DNA from: Microbacterium sp. | GTDB taxonomy: Bacteria; Actinomycetota; Actinomycetes; Actinomycetales; Microbacteriaceae | Length of the DNA stretch: 33,071 nucleotides | NCBI GenBank assembly: GCA_002703245.1 | Contig: NZTV01000034.1 | Location: 1 to 33,071 of the forward strand | Direction: 5' to 3' | Part shown: positions 15,632 to 23,974 of the stretch, one piece after another | Layout of the letters: each line of letters starts with the position of its first letter | How positions within the stretch are numbered: position 1 is the stretch's first letter | Notes under the pieces: model-generated | What the model was told of the DNA's origin: nothing | Database searches by the model: none | The model's input: only the letters and a program-made list of their open reading frames with translations | Program-made: the position numbers and the translations under genes

Positions 15632-16707
15632 GTGTGCGCAACATCCTCGTCGGGCTCGCCCTGGCCTTCACGGCCTATCTCGCCGCGCGCGGACTGTGGT
15701 GGACCGCCCCCGTCCCGATGCCGTGGCTGCTGGTCGTCGCCCTGTTCGTCTACCTCGGCACGACCTGGCTGGTCGTGCTGTGGGAGCCGCGCGCGGGCGG
15801 GCGCGCCGGTACGGAGCCGATCCCGGAGGTGGACGGCGACGGCCTGGACGCGGCGCTGGACGCGGCGCAGCCCAGCGGCCGGCTTCCCGGCTGGGCGGCG
15901 GGACTGGCGCTGGGCGCTGCGATCGTCGTGCCGAACGCGCTGTCGGTCGCCGTAGGACTCGACCACGTCACCGCGCCGTACGCGACGTGGTATCTCGGCG
16001 GCATCGGTGCGCTGATGGTGGTCGTCATGGTGCGCCGTCGTCCGTGGATCGCGTGGCTGGGCATTATCGCGCTCGCTGTCACCTCGTCGGTGTGGATGGG
16101 ACCGCTCACGGCCCTGGGGCTGGGCCTGGTCGGCTCGGTCGTGTGGGTCGCGGTCGCCCAACTGCTGATGCGCTCGCTCGATCGGGCCGCACGTGATACG
16201 GCGCAGTTGACCACGCTGCAGCGCCAGGCGTCCGGGGTCGAAGCCTCGCAGAGTGTGCGGCAACGGGAGCGGCGGACGAAGGTGCAGCGCGCGCTCGCCA
16301 TCGCCGGGCCCGCGCTTATGCGTGTCGTGGCCGAAGGGGGACGTCTCTCCGAGGAGGAGCGACTCGGTGCCCGCATCGCGGAAGGAAGCCTCCGCGACGA
16401 ACTGCGTGGGCCGCGACTGCTCGACGACGCGGTGCGGGCGGAATTGGAGCGGCTCCGTCGCCGTGGTTCGAGCGTGACGGTGCTCGATGAGGGCGGCCTC
16501 GATCGCGTCGACGACGTCACCCTCTCGATCATCCGGGGCCAGCTCGCCGAGACACTCAGCGAGGCGACGTCCGAACGTCTCTACGTGCGCACATCACCGC
16601 ACGAGAGTGTCGCGGTCACCGTCGTCGGTCGCTCAGGGGCTGGAACCGGTCTGTCGGACGAAGACGCGGTCGACCTCTGGCGCGAGATCGCGCACCCCCG
16701 CCGCTGA
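15628..16707 (+). CDS. Six-helix membrane protein with degenerate kinase-like cytoplasmic tail
   Basis: A 359-residue membrane protein I cannot assign to a named family. Predicted helices lie near residues 5-25, 32-52, 90-112, 121-136, 140-158 and 161-181. A basic, coiled region (about 185-222: QRQASGVEASQSVRQRERRT) leads into a cytoplasmic domain of about 135 residues. That domain has SLRDELRGPRLLDDAVRAEL and RRRGSSVTVLDEGG. These resemble the stretch around the ATPase domain in many actinobacterial kinases, but there is no phosphoacceptor histidine in context, no N box and no DxGxG loop. It is the third gene of the triad, coupled to the kinase by ATGA. I infer a pseudokinase partner or regulator of the kinase; it could also be an unrelated envelope protein. 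Confidence 0.7.
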   Translation: MSVRNILVGLALAFTAYLAARGLWWTAPVPMPWLLVVALFVYLGTTWLVVLWEPRAGGRAGTEPIPEVDGDGLDAALDAAQPSGRLPGWAAGLALGAAIVVPNALSVAVGLDHVTAPYATWYLGGIGALMVVVMVRRRPWIAWLGIIALAVTSSVWMGPLTALGLGLVGSVVWVAVAQLLMRSLDRAARDTAQLTTLQRQASGVEASQSVRQRERRTKVQRALAIAGPALMRVVAEGGRLSEEERLGARIAEGSLRDELRGPRLLDDAVRAELERLRRRGSSVTVLDEGGLDRVDDVTLSIIRGQLAETLSEATSERLYVRTSPHESVAVTVVGRSGAGTGLSDEDAVDLWREIAHPRR

Positions 16708-16731
16708 CACGCGCCGGCGCCCGCCGACGAT

Positions 16732-16776
16732 GCCGGCGTTGCCGGCGTTGCCGGCGTTGCCGGCGTTGCCGACGTT
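16732..16776 (+). repeat. 9-bp tandem repeat, five units
   Basis: GCCGGCGTT is repeated four times without change (16732-16767), followed by GCCGACGTT (16768-16776). It starts 24 bp after the stop codon of the membrane protein and lies outside any gene. Perfect short units suggest recent slippage and possible copy-number variation between strains. Confidence 0.95.
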
Positions 16777-16828
16777 GCCGGTCGGTTTGATCGTCGGTCG
16801 CCCGCAGGCGCCGCCCCGCTGCGTGTGA

Positions 16829-16906
16829 ACGACACAGGACGAGAGCGGCCGGTCAGGCGAAAATCGCGCGATGCCGCGCGATTTCGCTCCGATCTCCTGT
16901 GTTGTC
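16829..16906 (+). repeat. 78-bp palindrome-ended repeat, family 2, copy 1
   Basis: Begins ACGACACAGG and ends CCTGTGTTGTC, so its ends pair almost perfectly over ten bases. The centre contains the inverted pair GCGAAAATCGCGCG and CGCGCGATTTCGC, allowing a long internal stem. It aligns without gaps to the second copy 129 bp downstream. Confidence 0.8.
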
Positions 16907-16957
16907 AGCGACGACGTCCGTAGACGGGCGCCGTCATCGGCAGCCGACCGGCGGGGG

Positions 16958-17035
16958 ACAACGCAGGTGAAACCCGGCCGGGCGGGCGCTGAGAGGTCGA
17001 TCTCGCGCGATTCAGACCGAATGTCCTGTGGCGGC
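16958..17035 (+). repeat. 78-bp palindrome-ended repeat, family 2, copy 2
   Basis: Begins ACAACGCAGG and ends TCCTGTGGCGGC. It has the same length as copy 1 with no gap needed. Blocks shared at identical positions include CGGCCGG, GGCG, CGCGATT and TCCTGTG, while the stretches between differ. Conservation of blocks plus spacing points to a structured or protein-bound element. Confidence 0.8.
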
Positions 17036-17090
17036 AACGGCAAGGGCAACGGCAACGGGCGGGTGCCGGCGGGCCGCGGGGGAACAGAAG

Positions 17091-17125
17091 AGGCGGGGAG
17101 CGGCGTCTCCGCCTGCTCCCCGCCT
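17091..17125. terminator. Hairpin between the triad operon and accE
   Basis: AGGCGGGGAGC (17091-17101) and GCTCCCCGCCT (17115-17125) form a perfect 11-bp stem with a 13-nt loop. Convergent genes end on both sides, so it could terminate either strand. No T tract is present, and it lies 384 bp from one stop codon and 186 bp from the other. Confidence 0.45.
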
Positions 17126-17311
17126 GTGCGGACGATTACCCGAAAACCGTCCGCCGGGGCCGAACCTGACGAGTCCGCACAGCGGAGGCAGGTCAGCCGA
17201 ACGCCGAAGCGTTCCAGCTCTTCCAGTATGCGACGGTCGCCACGGGTCGTCTGTAGGTATTTCGGGGGACAAGACCTGGGAATCCGCCGTGGGGGCGGTG
17301 CCCGGGTCTGA

Positions 17312-17563
17312 TCAGCAGCCGTGCTGCCAGCCGCCTTGGCGCCAGCCGAGGTCGCGACGCAGCGGGGTGCGCAGACCGCGCTGGGTGAGCTCCCATGCGG
17401 AGCGCGGGGTCTCCGAGGGGGCGGTCGCCTCGTCGAGCTCGGTCTGGTAGGCCTCCGAGAGCACCGCCAGGAGTGCCGCGAGCTCTTCGTCGGTCGGGTT
17501 TCCGCGGCGCACATCGATCGAAACGCCGGCGGTGGCGTCGGGGGAGCGGCTCGGCTCGGTCAC
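17312..17563 (-). CDS. accE: Acyl-CoA carboxylase epsilon subunit
   Basis: An 83-residue small subunit of the actinobacterial acyl-CoA carboxylase, which in studied cases stabilises and activates the alpha-beta complex. The start [24 protein letters not shown]... fits the family: a short variable head, then [19 protein letters not shown] and a C-terminal tryptophan-rich tail ([15 protein letters not shown]). The GTG start overlaps the beta-subunit stop codon (GTGA), so it is translationally coupled. This small gene is easily missed because another reading of the same frame extends far upstream into the beta-subunit gene. Confidence 0.9.
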   Translation of the reverse strand: MTEPSRSPDATAGVSIDVRRGNPTDEELAALLAVLSEAYQTELDEATAPSETPRSAWELTQRGLRTPLRRDLGWRQGGWQHGC

Positions 17564-19149
17564 AGCGGGATGTTCCCGTGCTTCTTGGGGGGAAGGCTGG
17601 CGCGCTTGCCGCGCAGGGCGCGCAGGGCCTTCGCGATCGACACGCGCGTCTGTGCCGGCTCGATGATGCCGTCGAGCTCGCCGCGCTCGGCGGCGAGGAA
17701 GGGGGAGGCGACGTTGTAGGTGTACTCGTTCGCGAGTCTGGTGCGTACCGCGGCGACGTCTTCTCCCGCTTCGGCGGCACGCTTGATCTCGCCGCGGTAG
17801 AGGATGTTCACGGCTCCCTGACCACCCATGACGGCGATCTCGGCGGTCGGCCAGGCGAGGTTGACGTCGGCGCCGAGCTGCTTCGAGCCCATCACGATGT
17901 ACGCGCCGCCGTAGGCCTTGCGGAGGATCACGGTGACCAGCGGCACGGTCGCTTCCGCGTACGCGTAGAGCAGCTTCGCGCCGCGGCGGATGACGCCGGT
18001 CCATTCCTGATCCGTCCCCGGCAGGTAGCCGGGGACGTCGACGAGCGTGACGACGGGGATGGAGAAGGCGTCGCAGAAGCGCACGAACCGGCTGGCTTTC
18101 TCTCCGGCGTCGATGTTGAGGGTGCCCGCCATCTGGGAGGGCTGATTGGCGATGATGCCGACCGAACGACCTTCGATCCGCCCCAGCCCGATGACGATAT
18201 TCGGGGCGAACAGCGGCTGTACCTCGAGGAACTCGCCCTGGTCGACAATGCCCTCGATGACCGTGTGGATGTCGTAGGGCTGGTTGGGGGAGTCCGGGAT
18301 GATCGTGTTGAGCGCGCGGTCGGAGTCCGTCGTCTCGAACTCGAACTCGGTCTCGTAGACCGGAAGCTCCGACATGTTGTTGTCGGGGAGGTAGCCGAGC
18401 ATGGTGCGCACGTAGTCGATCGCGTCGTCCTCGTCGTCGGCGAGGTAGTGTGCGACACCCGACCGGGTGTTGTGCGTGTGCGCACCGCCGAGCTCCTCCA
18501 TGCCGACGTCCTCACCGGTGACCGTCTTGATGACGTCGGGGCCGGTGACGAACATCTGGCTGGTCTTGTCGACCATGACCACGAAGTCGGTGAGCGCGGG
18601 GGAGTAGACCGCGCCACCGGCTGCGGGCCCCATGATGATGGAGATCTGCGGGATGACACCCGAGGCGCGGGTGTTGAGGCGGAAGATCTCGCCGTACTTG
18701 CCGAGGGCGACCACGCCCTCCTGGATGCGCGCGCCGCCGGAGTCGAGGATGCCGATGATCGGGATGCCGCTGCGCAGCGCCAGCTCCATAACCTTGATGA
18801 TCTTCTCGCCGGCGACTTCGCCGAGCGATCCGCCGAAGGTCGAGAAGTCCTGTGCGTACACGGCGACGGCGCGGCCGTGGATCGTGCCGGTGCCGGTGAC
18901 GACGGAGTCGCCGTAGGGGCGCGAACGGTCCATGCCGAACGCGGTGGTGCGGTGACGCACGTATTCGTCGATCTCGACGAACGATCCCTTGTCCAGGAGC
19001 AGTTCGATCCGCTCGCGAGCGGTGAATTTGCCCTTGGCGTGCTGCTTGTCGTGGGCGGCCTTCTCCGCCTCGACGACCGCCTCTTGATACCGCGCCCGCA
19101 GGTCGGCGATCTTTCCGGCGGTGGTCGAGAGATCGATGTCGTCGGTCAC
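17560..19149 (-). CDS. Acyl-CoA carboxylase beta subunit (carboxyltransferase; AccD5/PccB type)
   Basis: A 529-residue cytoplasmic carboxyltransferase that moves the carboxyl group from biotin to acetyl- or propionyl-CoA. The N-terminal half has [34 protein letters not shown] and the oxyanion-type loop [14 protein letters not shown], then [18 protein letters not shown]. The C-terminal half has [29 protein letters not shown] and [12 protein letters not shown]. These match the AccD5/PccB family. The start is the GTG at 19149; TAGGGT ends seven bases upstream, consistent with a leaderless message. The epsilon subunit follows with a GTGA overlap, and the biotin ligase is divergent 163 bp away. 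Propionyl-CoA is a likely substrate, but acetyl-CoA cannot be excluded. Confidence 0.95.
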   Translation of the reverse strand: MTDDIDLSTTAGKIADLRARYQEAVVEAEKAAHDKQHAKGKFTARERIELLLDKGSFVEIDEYVRHRTTAFGMDRSRPYGDSVVTGTGTIHGRAVAVYAQDFSTFGGSLGEVAGEKIIKVMELALRSGIPIIGILDSGGARIQEGVVALGKYGEIFRLNTRASGVIPQISIIMGPAAGGAVYSPALTDFVVMVDKTSQMFVTGPDVIKTVTGEDVGMEELGGAHTHNTRSGVAHYLADDEDDAIDYVRTMLGYLPDNNMSELPVYETEFEFETTDSDRALNTIIPDSPNQPYDIHTVIEGIVDQGEFLEVQPLFAPNIVIGLGRIEGRSVGIIANQPSQMAGTLNIDAGEKASRFVRFCDAFSIPVVTLVDVPGYLPGTDQEWTGVIRRGAKLLYAYAEATVPLVTVILRKAYGGAYIVMGSKQLGADVNLAWPTAEIAVMGGQGAVNILYRGEIKRAAEAGEDVAAVRTRLANEYTYNVASPFLAAERGELDGIIEPAQTRVSIAKALRALRGKRASLPPKKHGNIPL

Positions 19150-19156
19150 GGATTCC

Positions 19157-19162
19157 ACCCTA
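19157..19162 (-). promoter_or_regulatory. -10 element, carboxylase beta operon (leaderless start predicted)
   Basis: Minus-strand TAGGGT, seven bases (GGAATCC), then GTG. AGGGTGGA could also act as a weak ribosome site. Confidence 0.5.
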
Positions 19163-19299
19163 TCGGCGCGATCGTCGGATCCGTTGGAGGGTCGGCACAA
19201 CCGATCCGGGTTCTGTTGGTGCGGGTCGACACCTGCGGGAGGGCGGTAGCGGATGCGCGAGACGGCGGGAAGTCCGCGTCGCCGTGGGGAGCGACGGCG

Positions 19300-19305
19300 T
19301 ACGGT
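19300..19305 (+). promoter_or_regulatory. -10 element, birA (leaderless start predicted)
   Basis: TACGGT, seven bases (GGGGGCC), then ATG at 19313. Confidence 0.5.
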
Positions 19306-19312
19306 GGGGGCC

Positions 19313-20107
19313 ATGACGATCCCCGCCGCCGGATACCCCCGCGCCGCCGCCCTCAGCCCTCGTCTGCAGGTGACGGAGTCGACCGATTCCACGAACGCCG
19401 ATGTGATCGCGGGCGTGCGTGACGCCCCCGGACTGTGGCCGCACCTGTCGGTGTTGGTGACCACCGACCAACGGGCGGGTCGGGGGCGTCTGGATCGCTC
19501 GTGGGTGGCCCCGCCCGGCACCGCGCTCGCGGTGTCGACCCTCGTGCGGGTCGCCGATCTTCCGGTAGCGGCCAGGGGATGGATCCCGCTGGCCGCCGGC
19601 GCGGCGCTCGTGCGCGCGGTGCGCGCGCAACTGGGGGCGTCCGGGCATGAGGCGATGTCGAAGTGGCCGAACGACGTGCTGCTGGATGGCGCGAAGCTGT
19701 GCGGCATCCTCGCGGAGGTCGTGCCCAGCCACCCGGACTGCGTCGTGATCGGAACCGGGATCAACACGCGGATGTCACGGGCGGAGTTGCCCGTCGCGAC
19801 CGCGACCTCTTTCCTGGTCGCGGGTGTCGAGGTGGATGAGGACCGCCTCATCGCGGACTACCTCGACGCCCTCGACCGGCACCTCACCGGCCTCGTGGCG
19901 GCGGGTGGGGATGCGTCGGTGTCGGGGCTGCACGCCGACGTCGTCAAGAGTTGCGCGACGATCGGTCGTGAGATCACGGTGTCCCTTCCCCACGGGGAGG
20001 CGCTCGCGGGTGAGGCGACGGGCATCGACGCCGAGGGGCGCCTGGTCGTGGACTCCGGGGGCGATCCGGTCGCGGTCTCGGCCGGGGATGTCGTCCACGT
20101 GCGGTGA
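19313..20107 (+). CDS. birA: Biotin-[acetyl-CoA-carboxylase] ligase
   Basis: A 264-residue cytoplasmic enzyme that makes biotinyl-AMP and transfers biotin to the carrier lysine, here most likely Lys555 of the carboxylase alpha subunit at 9718-11487. The substrate loop is [11 protein letters not shown], the catalytic motif is [18 protein letters not shown] and [11 protein letters not shown] follows. The C-terminal SH3-like cap begins near 215. There is no N-terminal DNA-binding domain, so this is the short, non-repressor type. Its position divergent from the carboxylase beta operon fits a common biotin/carboxylase function. Confidence 0.95.
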   Translation: MTIPAAGYPRAAALSPRLQVTESTDSTNADVIAGVRDAPGLWPHLSVLVTTDQRAGRGRLDRSWVAPPGTALAVSTLVRVADLPVAARGWIPLAAGAALVRAVRAQLGASGHEAMSKWPNDVLLDGAKLCGILAEVVPSHPDCVVIGTGINTRMSRAELPVATATSFLVAGVEVDEDRLIADYLDALDRHLTGLVAAGGDASVSGLHADVVKSCATIGREITVSLPHGEALAGEATGIDAEGRLVVDSGGDPVAVSAGDVVHVR

Positions 20108-20146
20108 CGCTGGGCGCGGCGCCCGCCAGGTGGGGTGGGGTCCCGG

Positions 20147-20152
20147 CATGAT
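20147..20152 (+). promoter_or_regulatory. -10-like element, PH-domain gene
   Basis: CATGAT, six bases (GGGGGC), then ATG at 20159. First T missing; spacing as in neighbouring genes. Confidence 0.3.
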
Positions 20153-20158
20153 GGGGGC

Positions 20159-20749
20159 ATGACACAGCCGGTCGGAACCGGGGCCAGACCTCTGGCGCCC
20201 GCACCGGGGGCACCGACCCCCGAGTTGCGGGTCGCGCGTGTGCGCCCGCACGCCCGAAGGCTGTTCTGGCCGGTGCTGGTGCTCCTGGCCGTCGCCGGTG
20301 CGACGGGGTACCTGTACGGCAACCTCCCCGCGCCGTTCGAGAACTGGATGTTGCTGACGGCCGCGGCGGTGGTCGTCTTCCTGCTCGTGCTGCTTCCGTT
20401 CCTGGCCTGGTGGTCGCACACGTATGTGATCACGACCCGTCGTGTCATCGAGCGTAACGGCATCTTCGCGCGTCGGCGGCGCGAGCTCAGCCATGTGCGG
20501 GGGTACTCGATCGGTGTGCGTCGCGGCCTTCTGCAGCGCATGTGGGGAGCGGGCACGCTCACGCTGTCCAACGGCGTGGACGATCCGCTCCGGTTGCGCA
20601 ACATCCCCGACGTCGCCCTGGTGCACGAGGCGCTGGTCGACCAGGTCGAGGTGAACCAGATCCTCGCCCACCGTGACGCGCAGGGGACGACGCCGACGAG
20701 TGATCCGCGCATCCCGCCGGTCCCGCCGCCGCCGGCAGCCCCCGCCTGA
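20159..20749 (+). CDS. Bacterial PH-domain (YdbS-like) membrane protein
   Basis: A 196-residue membrane protein. Two hydrophobic helices (about 38-58 and 64-84: LFWPVLVLLAVAGATGYLYG and LLTAAAVVVFLLVLLPFLAW) precede a bacterial PH domain (about 85-175). The latter shows the typical THTYVITTRRVIERNGIF-like start (here SHTYVITTRRVIERNGIF), then RRELSHVRGYSIGVRRGLLQ and GTLTLSNGVDDPLRLRNIPD. The C-terminal tail is proline-rich. The family has no defined biochemical role; the domain is thought to bind proteins or membranes. The ATG at 20159 is preferred over 20135. It lies between birA and purK, an arrangement also recalled from mycobacteria (Rv3278c). Confidence 0.85.
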   Translation: MTQPVGTGARPLAPAPGAPTPELRVARVRPHARRLFWPVLVLLAVAGATGYLYGNLPAPFENWMLLTAAAVVVFLLVLLPFLAWWSHTYVITTRRVIERNGIFARRRRELSHVRGYSIGVRRGLLQRMWGAGTLTLSNGVDDPLRLRNIPDVALVHEALVDQVEVNQILAHRDAQGTTPTSDPRIPPVPPPPAAPA

Positions 20750-20810
20750 TCGGAGTCGGCGCGCCCGAGCGCGCGTGGTGCGACACAATGGAGCGGTCGG
20801 AAGGGGCGGT

Positions 20811-21947
20811 ATGACGTTGCGTGTCGGAGTGGTCGGTGGCGGACAGTTGGCGCGGATGATGATCGCGCCCGCCGTCGAGTTGGGAATCGATTTGCGCGTG
20901 CTCGCGGAGTCCGAGGGCATGGCGGCGTCGCTGGCCGCGACGGCGGTCGGCGACTACCGCGACGCCGCGACCGTGCTCGCGTTCGCGCGGGACGTCGACG
21001 TGGTCACCTTCGATCACGAGCATGTTCCGCAGGATGTGCTCGGAGCGCTCGTCGACGCGGGCGTCGCGGTGCGTCCCGGCCCCCACGCGCTCCGCTTCGC
21101 GCAGGACAAGATCGAGATGCGTACGCGTCTCGCGGCGTTGGGCATGCCCCAGCCGGATTGGGCGGCGGTGACCGGACGCGCCGAGCTGCAGAGCTTCCTC
21201 GATGATCACGGCGGACGTGCGGTGGTGAAGACCCCACGCGGGGGATACGACGGCAAGGGGGTGCGCGTCGTGTCGGCGGCCACCGAAGCCGACGACTGGT
21301 TCACGGCGCTCGCCGAAGACGCCCGCGGTGGTGCTCTGCTCGTCGAGGAACTCGTCGATTTCTCGCGGGAGCTGGCCCAGCAGGTGGCCCGCCGGCCGTC
21401 CGGCGAGGTGCGCGCGTACCCGGTGGTCGAGACGGTGCAGAAGAACGGTGTGTGTGCCGAGGTGGTGGCGCCCGCTCCGCATCAGGACGCCCGTCTGCAG
21501 GAGGTGACCGCGCGTATCGGCGTGGGTGTCGCCGAAGGGCTCGATGTCGTCGGGATGTTGGCGGTCGAGTTGTTCGAGACCACGGATGAGCGGGTGCTCG
21601 TCAACGAGCTCGCGATGCGCCCCCACAACAGCGGCCATTGGACCCAGGACGGGGCGGTGACCGGGCAGTTCGAGCAGCATCTGCGCGCGGTTCTGGATCT
21701 GCCGCTGGGCTCTTCGGATGCGGCGCACGACTGGTCGGTGATGATCAACATCCTCGGTGGTCCGCTGTCGGATCCGCTCGACGCCCGGTTCGCGGCGGCC
21801 ATGGCGGAGCACCCCGCAGCGAAGATCCACACCTACGGCAAGGACCCGCGCCCGGGGCGCAAGGTGGGGCACGTCACCGTGTCGGGCGGTGATCTCGACG
21901 ACGTCGCGTACCAGGCCCGAGCCGCCTCCGCTTTCTTTCAGGACTGA
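20811..21947 (+). CDS. purK: N5-carboxyaminoimidazole ribonucleotide synthase
   Basis: A 378-residue ATP-grasp enzyme of purine synthesis that converts AIR, ATP and bicarbonate to N5-CAIR, the substrate of PurE encoded next. The N-terminal motif is VGVVGGGQLARMM, then TFDHEHVP, RFAQDKIEMR, the glycine loop KTPRGGYDGKGV, VNELAMRPHNSGHWT and HTYGKDPRPGRKVGH. The ATG at 20811 follows GGAAGGGGC, a ribosome-site-like stretch; the open frame further upstream lacks family sequence. A -10-like CACAAT at 20784-20789 would give a short leader, so this gene does not follow the leaderless pattern of its neighbours. Confidence 0.96.
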   Translation: MTLRVGVVGGGQLARMMIAPAVELGIDLRVLAESEGMAASLAATAVGDYRDAATVLAFARDVDVVTFDHEHVPQDVLGALVDAGVAVRPGPHALRFAQDKIEMRTRLAALGMPQPDWAAVTGRAELQSFLDDHGGRAVVKTPRGGYDGKGVRVVSAATEADDWFTALAEDARGGALLVEELVDFSRELAQQVARRPSGEVRAYPVVETVQKNGVCAEVVAPAPHQDARLQEVTARIGVGVAEGLDVVGMLAVELFETTDERVLVNELAMRPHNSGHWTQDGAVTGQFEQHLRAVLDLPLGSSDAAHDWSVMINILGGPLSDPLDARFAAAMAEHPAAKIHTYGKDPRPGRKVGHVTVSGGDLDDVAYQARAASAFFQD

Positions 21948-22010
21948 CGTCGCCGGCGCTCCGTCCGCGATTGGGCCGTGCCGTTGCGGGGTTCTTCCAG
22001 GGGGCGCACC

Positions 22011-22016
22011 TAGCCT
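22011..22016 (+). promoter_or_regulatory. -10 element, purE operon (leaderless start predicted)
   Basis: TAGCCT, six bases (GGGACG), then GTG at 22023. It would give purE and the two coupled downstream genes their own promoter within the purK-purE gap. Confidence 0.5.
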
Positions 22017-22022
22017 GGGACG

Positions 22023-22538
22023 GTGACCCGACCGTTGCATTCCTCCGACGCGCCGCTGGTCGGCGTCGTGATGGGTTCCGATTCCGACTGGCGTGTGATG
22101 AGCGACGCCTCACAGGCGCTGACGGACTTCGGTGTGCCGCACGAGGTCGAGGTCGTCTCCGCCCACCGCACGCCGGACAAGCTGTTGCGCTATGGGCGCG
22201 AGGCGCGCTCGCGCGGCCTGCGGGCGATCATCGCCGGCGCCGGTGGTGCCGCGCATCTTCCCGGCATGCTCGCCTCGCTCACGTCGCTTCCGGTGATCGG
22301 TGTGCCCGTGCAGTTGGCGACCCTGGAGGGCATGGACTCGCTGTTGAGCATCGTGCAGATGCCTGCGGGGATCCCGGTGGCGACGGTGTCGATCAACGGG
22401 GCGAAGAACGCCGGCATCCTGGCCGCGCGCATGCTCGGTTCCTCGGATGCGGTGCTCGGTGACCGCATCGAGGCGTACGCCCGTGATCTCGAGGCGCAGG
22501 TCGAGGAGAAGAACCGGCGGCTCAAGGACTCCCTGTGA
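22023..22538 (+). CDS. purE: N5-carboxyaminoimidazole ribonucleotide mutase, class I
   Basis: A 171-residue cytoplasmic enzyme that converts N5-CAIR to CAIR. Typical motifs are [25 protein letters not shown] (with the catalytic-loop histidine), [16 protein letters not shown] and the VGVPVQL-like [24 protein letters not shown] and a separate PurK encoded upstream indicate the class I (mutase) form. The GTG start at 22023 fits the conserved N-terminus. The stop codon overlaps the LCP gene start (GTGA), an unusual coupling of purine and cell-wall genes. Confidence 0.96.
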   Translation: MTRPLHSSDAPLVGVVMGSDSDWRVMSDASQALTDFGVPHEVEVVSAHRTPDKLLRYGREARSRGLRAIIAGAGGAAHLPGMLASLTSLPVIGVPVQLATLEGMDSLLSIVQMPAGIPVATVSINGAKNAGILAARMLGSSDAVLGDRIEAYARDLEAQVEEKNRRLKDSL

Positions 22539-23974
22539 GCGTCGCCGCCCCGTTGCGCCCTTCGGCGTCATCGCGCACTCGGACGATCGAGGAACGACCC
22601 CTCCGGTACCCCGACGCGACCTCGGAGACCGTGATGTCCCGGCGGGGTTGGTGGCTCGTGGGGATGAATTTCCTCTTGCCCGGTTCCGCACAGGTGCTCG
22701 CCGGCAGCCGCCGACTCGGGCGCATCGGGCTGACCGCGACCCTGGCCATGTGGGTGCTCGCGGTGGCCGGTGTGCTCATCGCACTGTTCGCGCGGGGTCT
22801 GCTGTTCAGTCTCGCCACGAACTGGTTCGTGTTGTTGCTGGCCCAGGGGATTCTCATCGTCTATGCCGCGCTGTGGGTCGTCCTCACGATCGACACCCTG
22901 CGGCTCGTGCGCCTGGTCAAGACGGCCGGGGTCGCCCGCGTCGGGATTCCGGCGCTGGCCATCGCGCTGGTGATCGCCGCGAGTGGGGGTGCGGCGTACG
23001 CGGCGCAGTCGGTGGGTGCGGCGCGCGATGCGCTGGGGGCGATCTTCGGTGCGAGTGGGCCGCCGGTCGAACCCTCGGACGGCTACTACAACATCCTCCT
23101 CCTCGGTGCCGACAGCGGCGAGGGTCGCGACAGCATGCGTTTCGACTCGATCTCGGTGGTGTCGATCAACGCCGACACCGGCGCGACGACGATCACCGGC
23201 ATTCCGCGCGACATGCCGCACTTCCCGTTCGCCGAGGGGCCGATGCAGGAGAAGTACCCGGACGGCCACGAGGGGTTCGCCGACCCCACGTGCGGTTGGG
23301 GGAGCGGTATCAACCAGTTGCGCACCGAGGTCGAGGTCTGCCAGGACGGCACCGAGCTGTATCCGGACGCGTACACGAACGGGTCGTCCCCCGGCGTCGA
23401 GGCGACCAAGGACGCCGCCGAGGGGATCATGGGGATCGAGATCCCCTACTACGTCTTCGTCGACATGAAGGGGTTCGCCGACCTCGTCGATGCGCTCGGG
23501 GGCGTGACGATCACCGTCGACGAGCGTCTCCCCAAGGGGGGCGGTCCCAGCTACGAGGGACAGCCCGCCGAGGATTGGGCGATCGGCTGGATCGAGGTCG
23601 GTGAGCAGCACATGGACGGCGACACCGCCCAGTGGTATGCCCGCTCCCGCTACACGACCAGCGACTTCGACCGGATGGAGCGGCAGCGCGAGTTGCAACA
23701 GGCGATGTTGGACCAGTTCACCCCGCAGACCGTGCTGACCCGGTTCCAGGAGCTCGCAGCGGCCGGCGCCGACCTGGTCGAGACCGACATCCCCACCTCG
23801 ATGCTTCCGTACCTGGTCGACCTCGCGGTCAAGGCGAAGGATCAGCCGGTGTCGACCATCGAACTGACGCCCGAGGGGGGCATCGACGAGTACGACCCCG
23901 ACTACGACTACATCCGCGAGCTCGTGCAACAGACGTTGCACCCGGCGACACCCACCGCGGAGCCGGAATCGTGA
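22535..23974 (+). CDS. LytR-CpsA-Psr (LCP) family cell-wall glycopolymer transferase
   Basis: A 479-residue membrane enzyme. The N-terminal region has about four hydrophobic segments (near 40-60, 68-90, 92-120 and 135-155), more than the single helix usual in LCP proteins. The LCP domain follows outside the membrane (about 185-400): [32 protein letters not shown], then [20 protein letters not shown]. Members attach teichoic acids, arabinogalactan or other polymers to peptidoglycan. The GTG start overlaps purE's stop codon, and its own stop overlaps the glycosyltransferase start (GTGA). Nearby rhamnose genes suggest the polymer may be rhamnose-containing, which is inference. Confidence 0.92.
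   Translation: MSVAAPLRPSASSRTRTIEERPLRYPDATSETVMSRRGWWLVGMNFLLPGSAQVLAGSRRLGRIGLTATLAMWVLAVAGVLIALFARGLLFSLATNWFVLLLAQGILIVYAALWVVLTIDTLRLVRLVKTAGVARVGIPALAIALVIAASGGAAYAAQSVGAARDALGAIFGASGPPVEPSDGYYNILLLGADSGEGRDSMRFDSISVVSINADTGATTITGIPRDMPHFPFAEGPMQEKYPDGHEGFADPTCGWGSGINQLRTEVEVCQDGTELYPDAYTNGSSPGVEATKDAAEGIMGIEIPYYVFVDMKGFADLVDALGGVTITVDERLPKGGGPSYEGQPAEDWAIGWIEVGEQHMDGDTAQWYARSRYTTSDFDRMERQRELQQAMLDQFTPQTVLTRFQELAAAGADLVETDIPTSMLPYLVDLAVKAKDQPVSTIELTPEGGIDEYDPDYDYIRELVQQTLHPATPTAEPES

Larger units (their letters stand above)
16708..17311. other. Gene-free 604-bp interval between convergent operons
   Basis: No gene supported; open frames here are repeat translations without ribosome sites or motifs. 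It holds a 9-bp minisatellite, two copies of a 78-bp palindrome-ended repeat, a hexamer tract (GGCAAC/GGCAAG, 17033-17056) and a terminator-like hairpin, all listed or noted separately. The part from about 17126 to 17311 shows no structure I can interpret. Confidence 0.7.

Noticed and set aside
14236..16263. Long antisense open frames opposite the kinase and membrane protein, and opposite the carboxylase beta gene (17395-19422)
   Set aside because: The sense-strand frames carry clear domains and coupled starts. The antisense products are low-complexity, rich in Arg, Asp or Ser, and have no motif.
16732..16776. CRISPR-like array
   Set aside because: Units are 9 bp and directly adjacent, with no spacers and no cas genes nearby. 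It is a simple tandem repeat.
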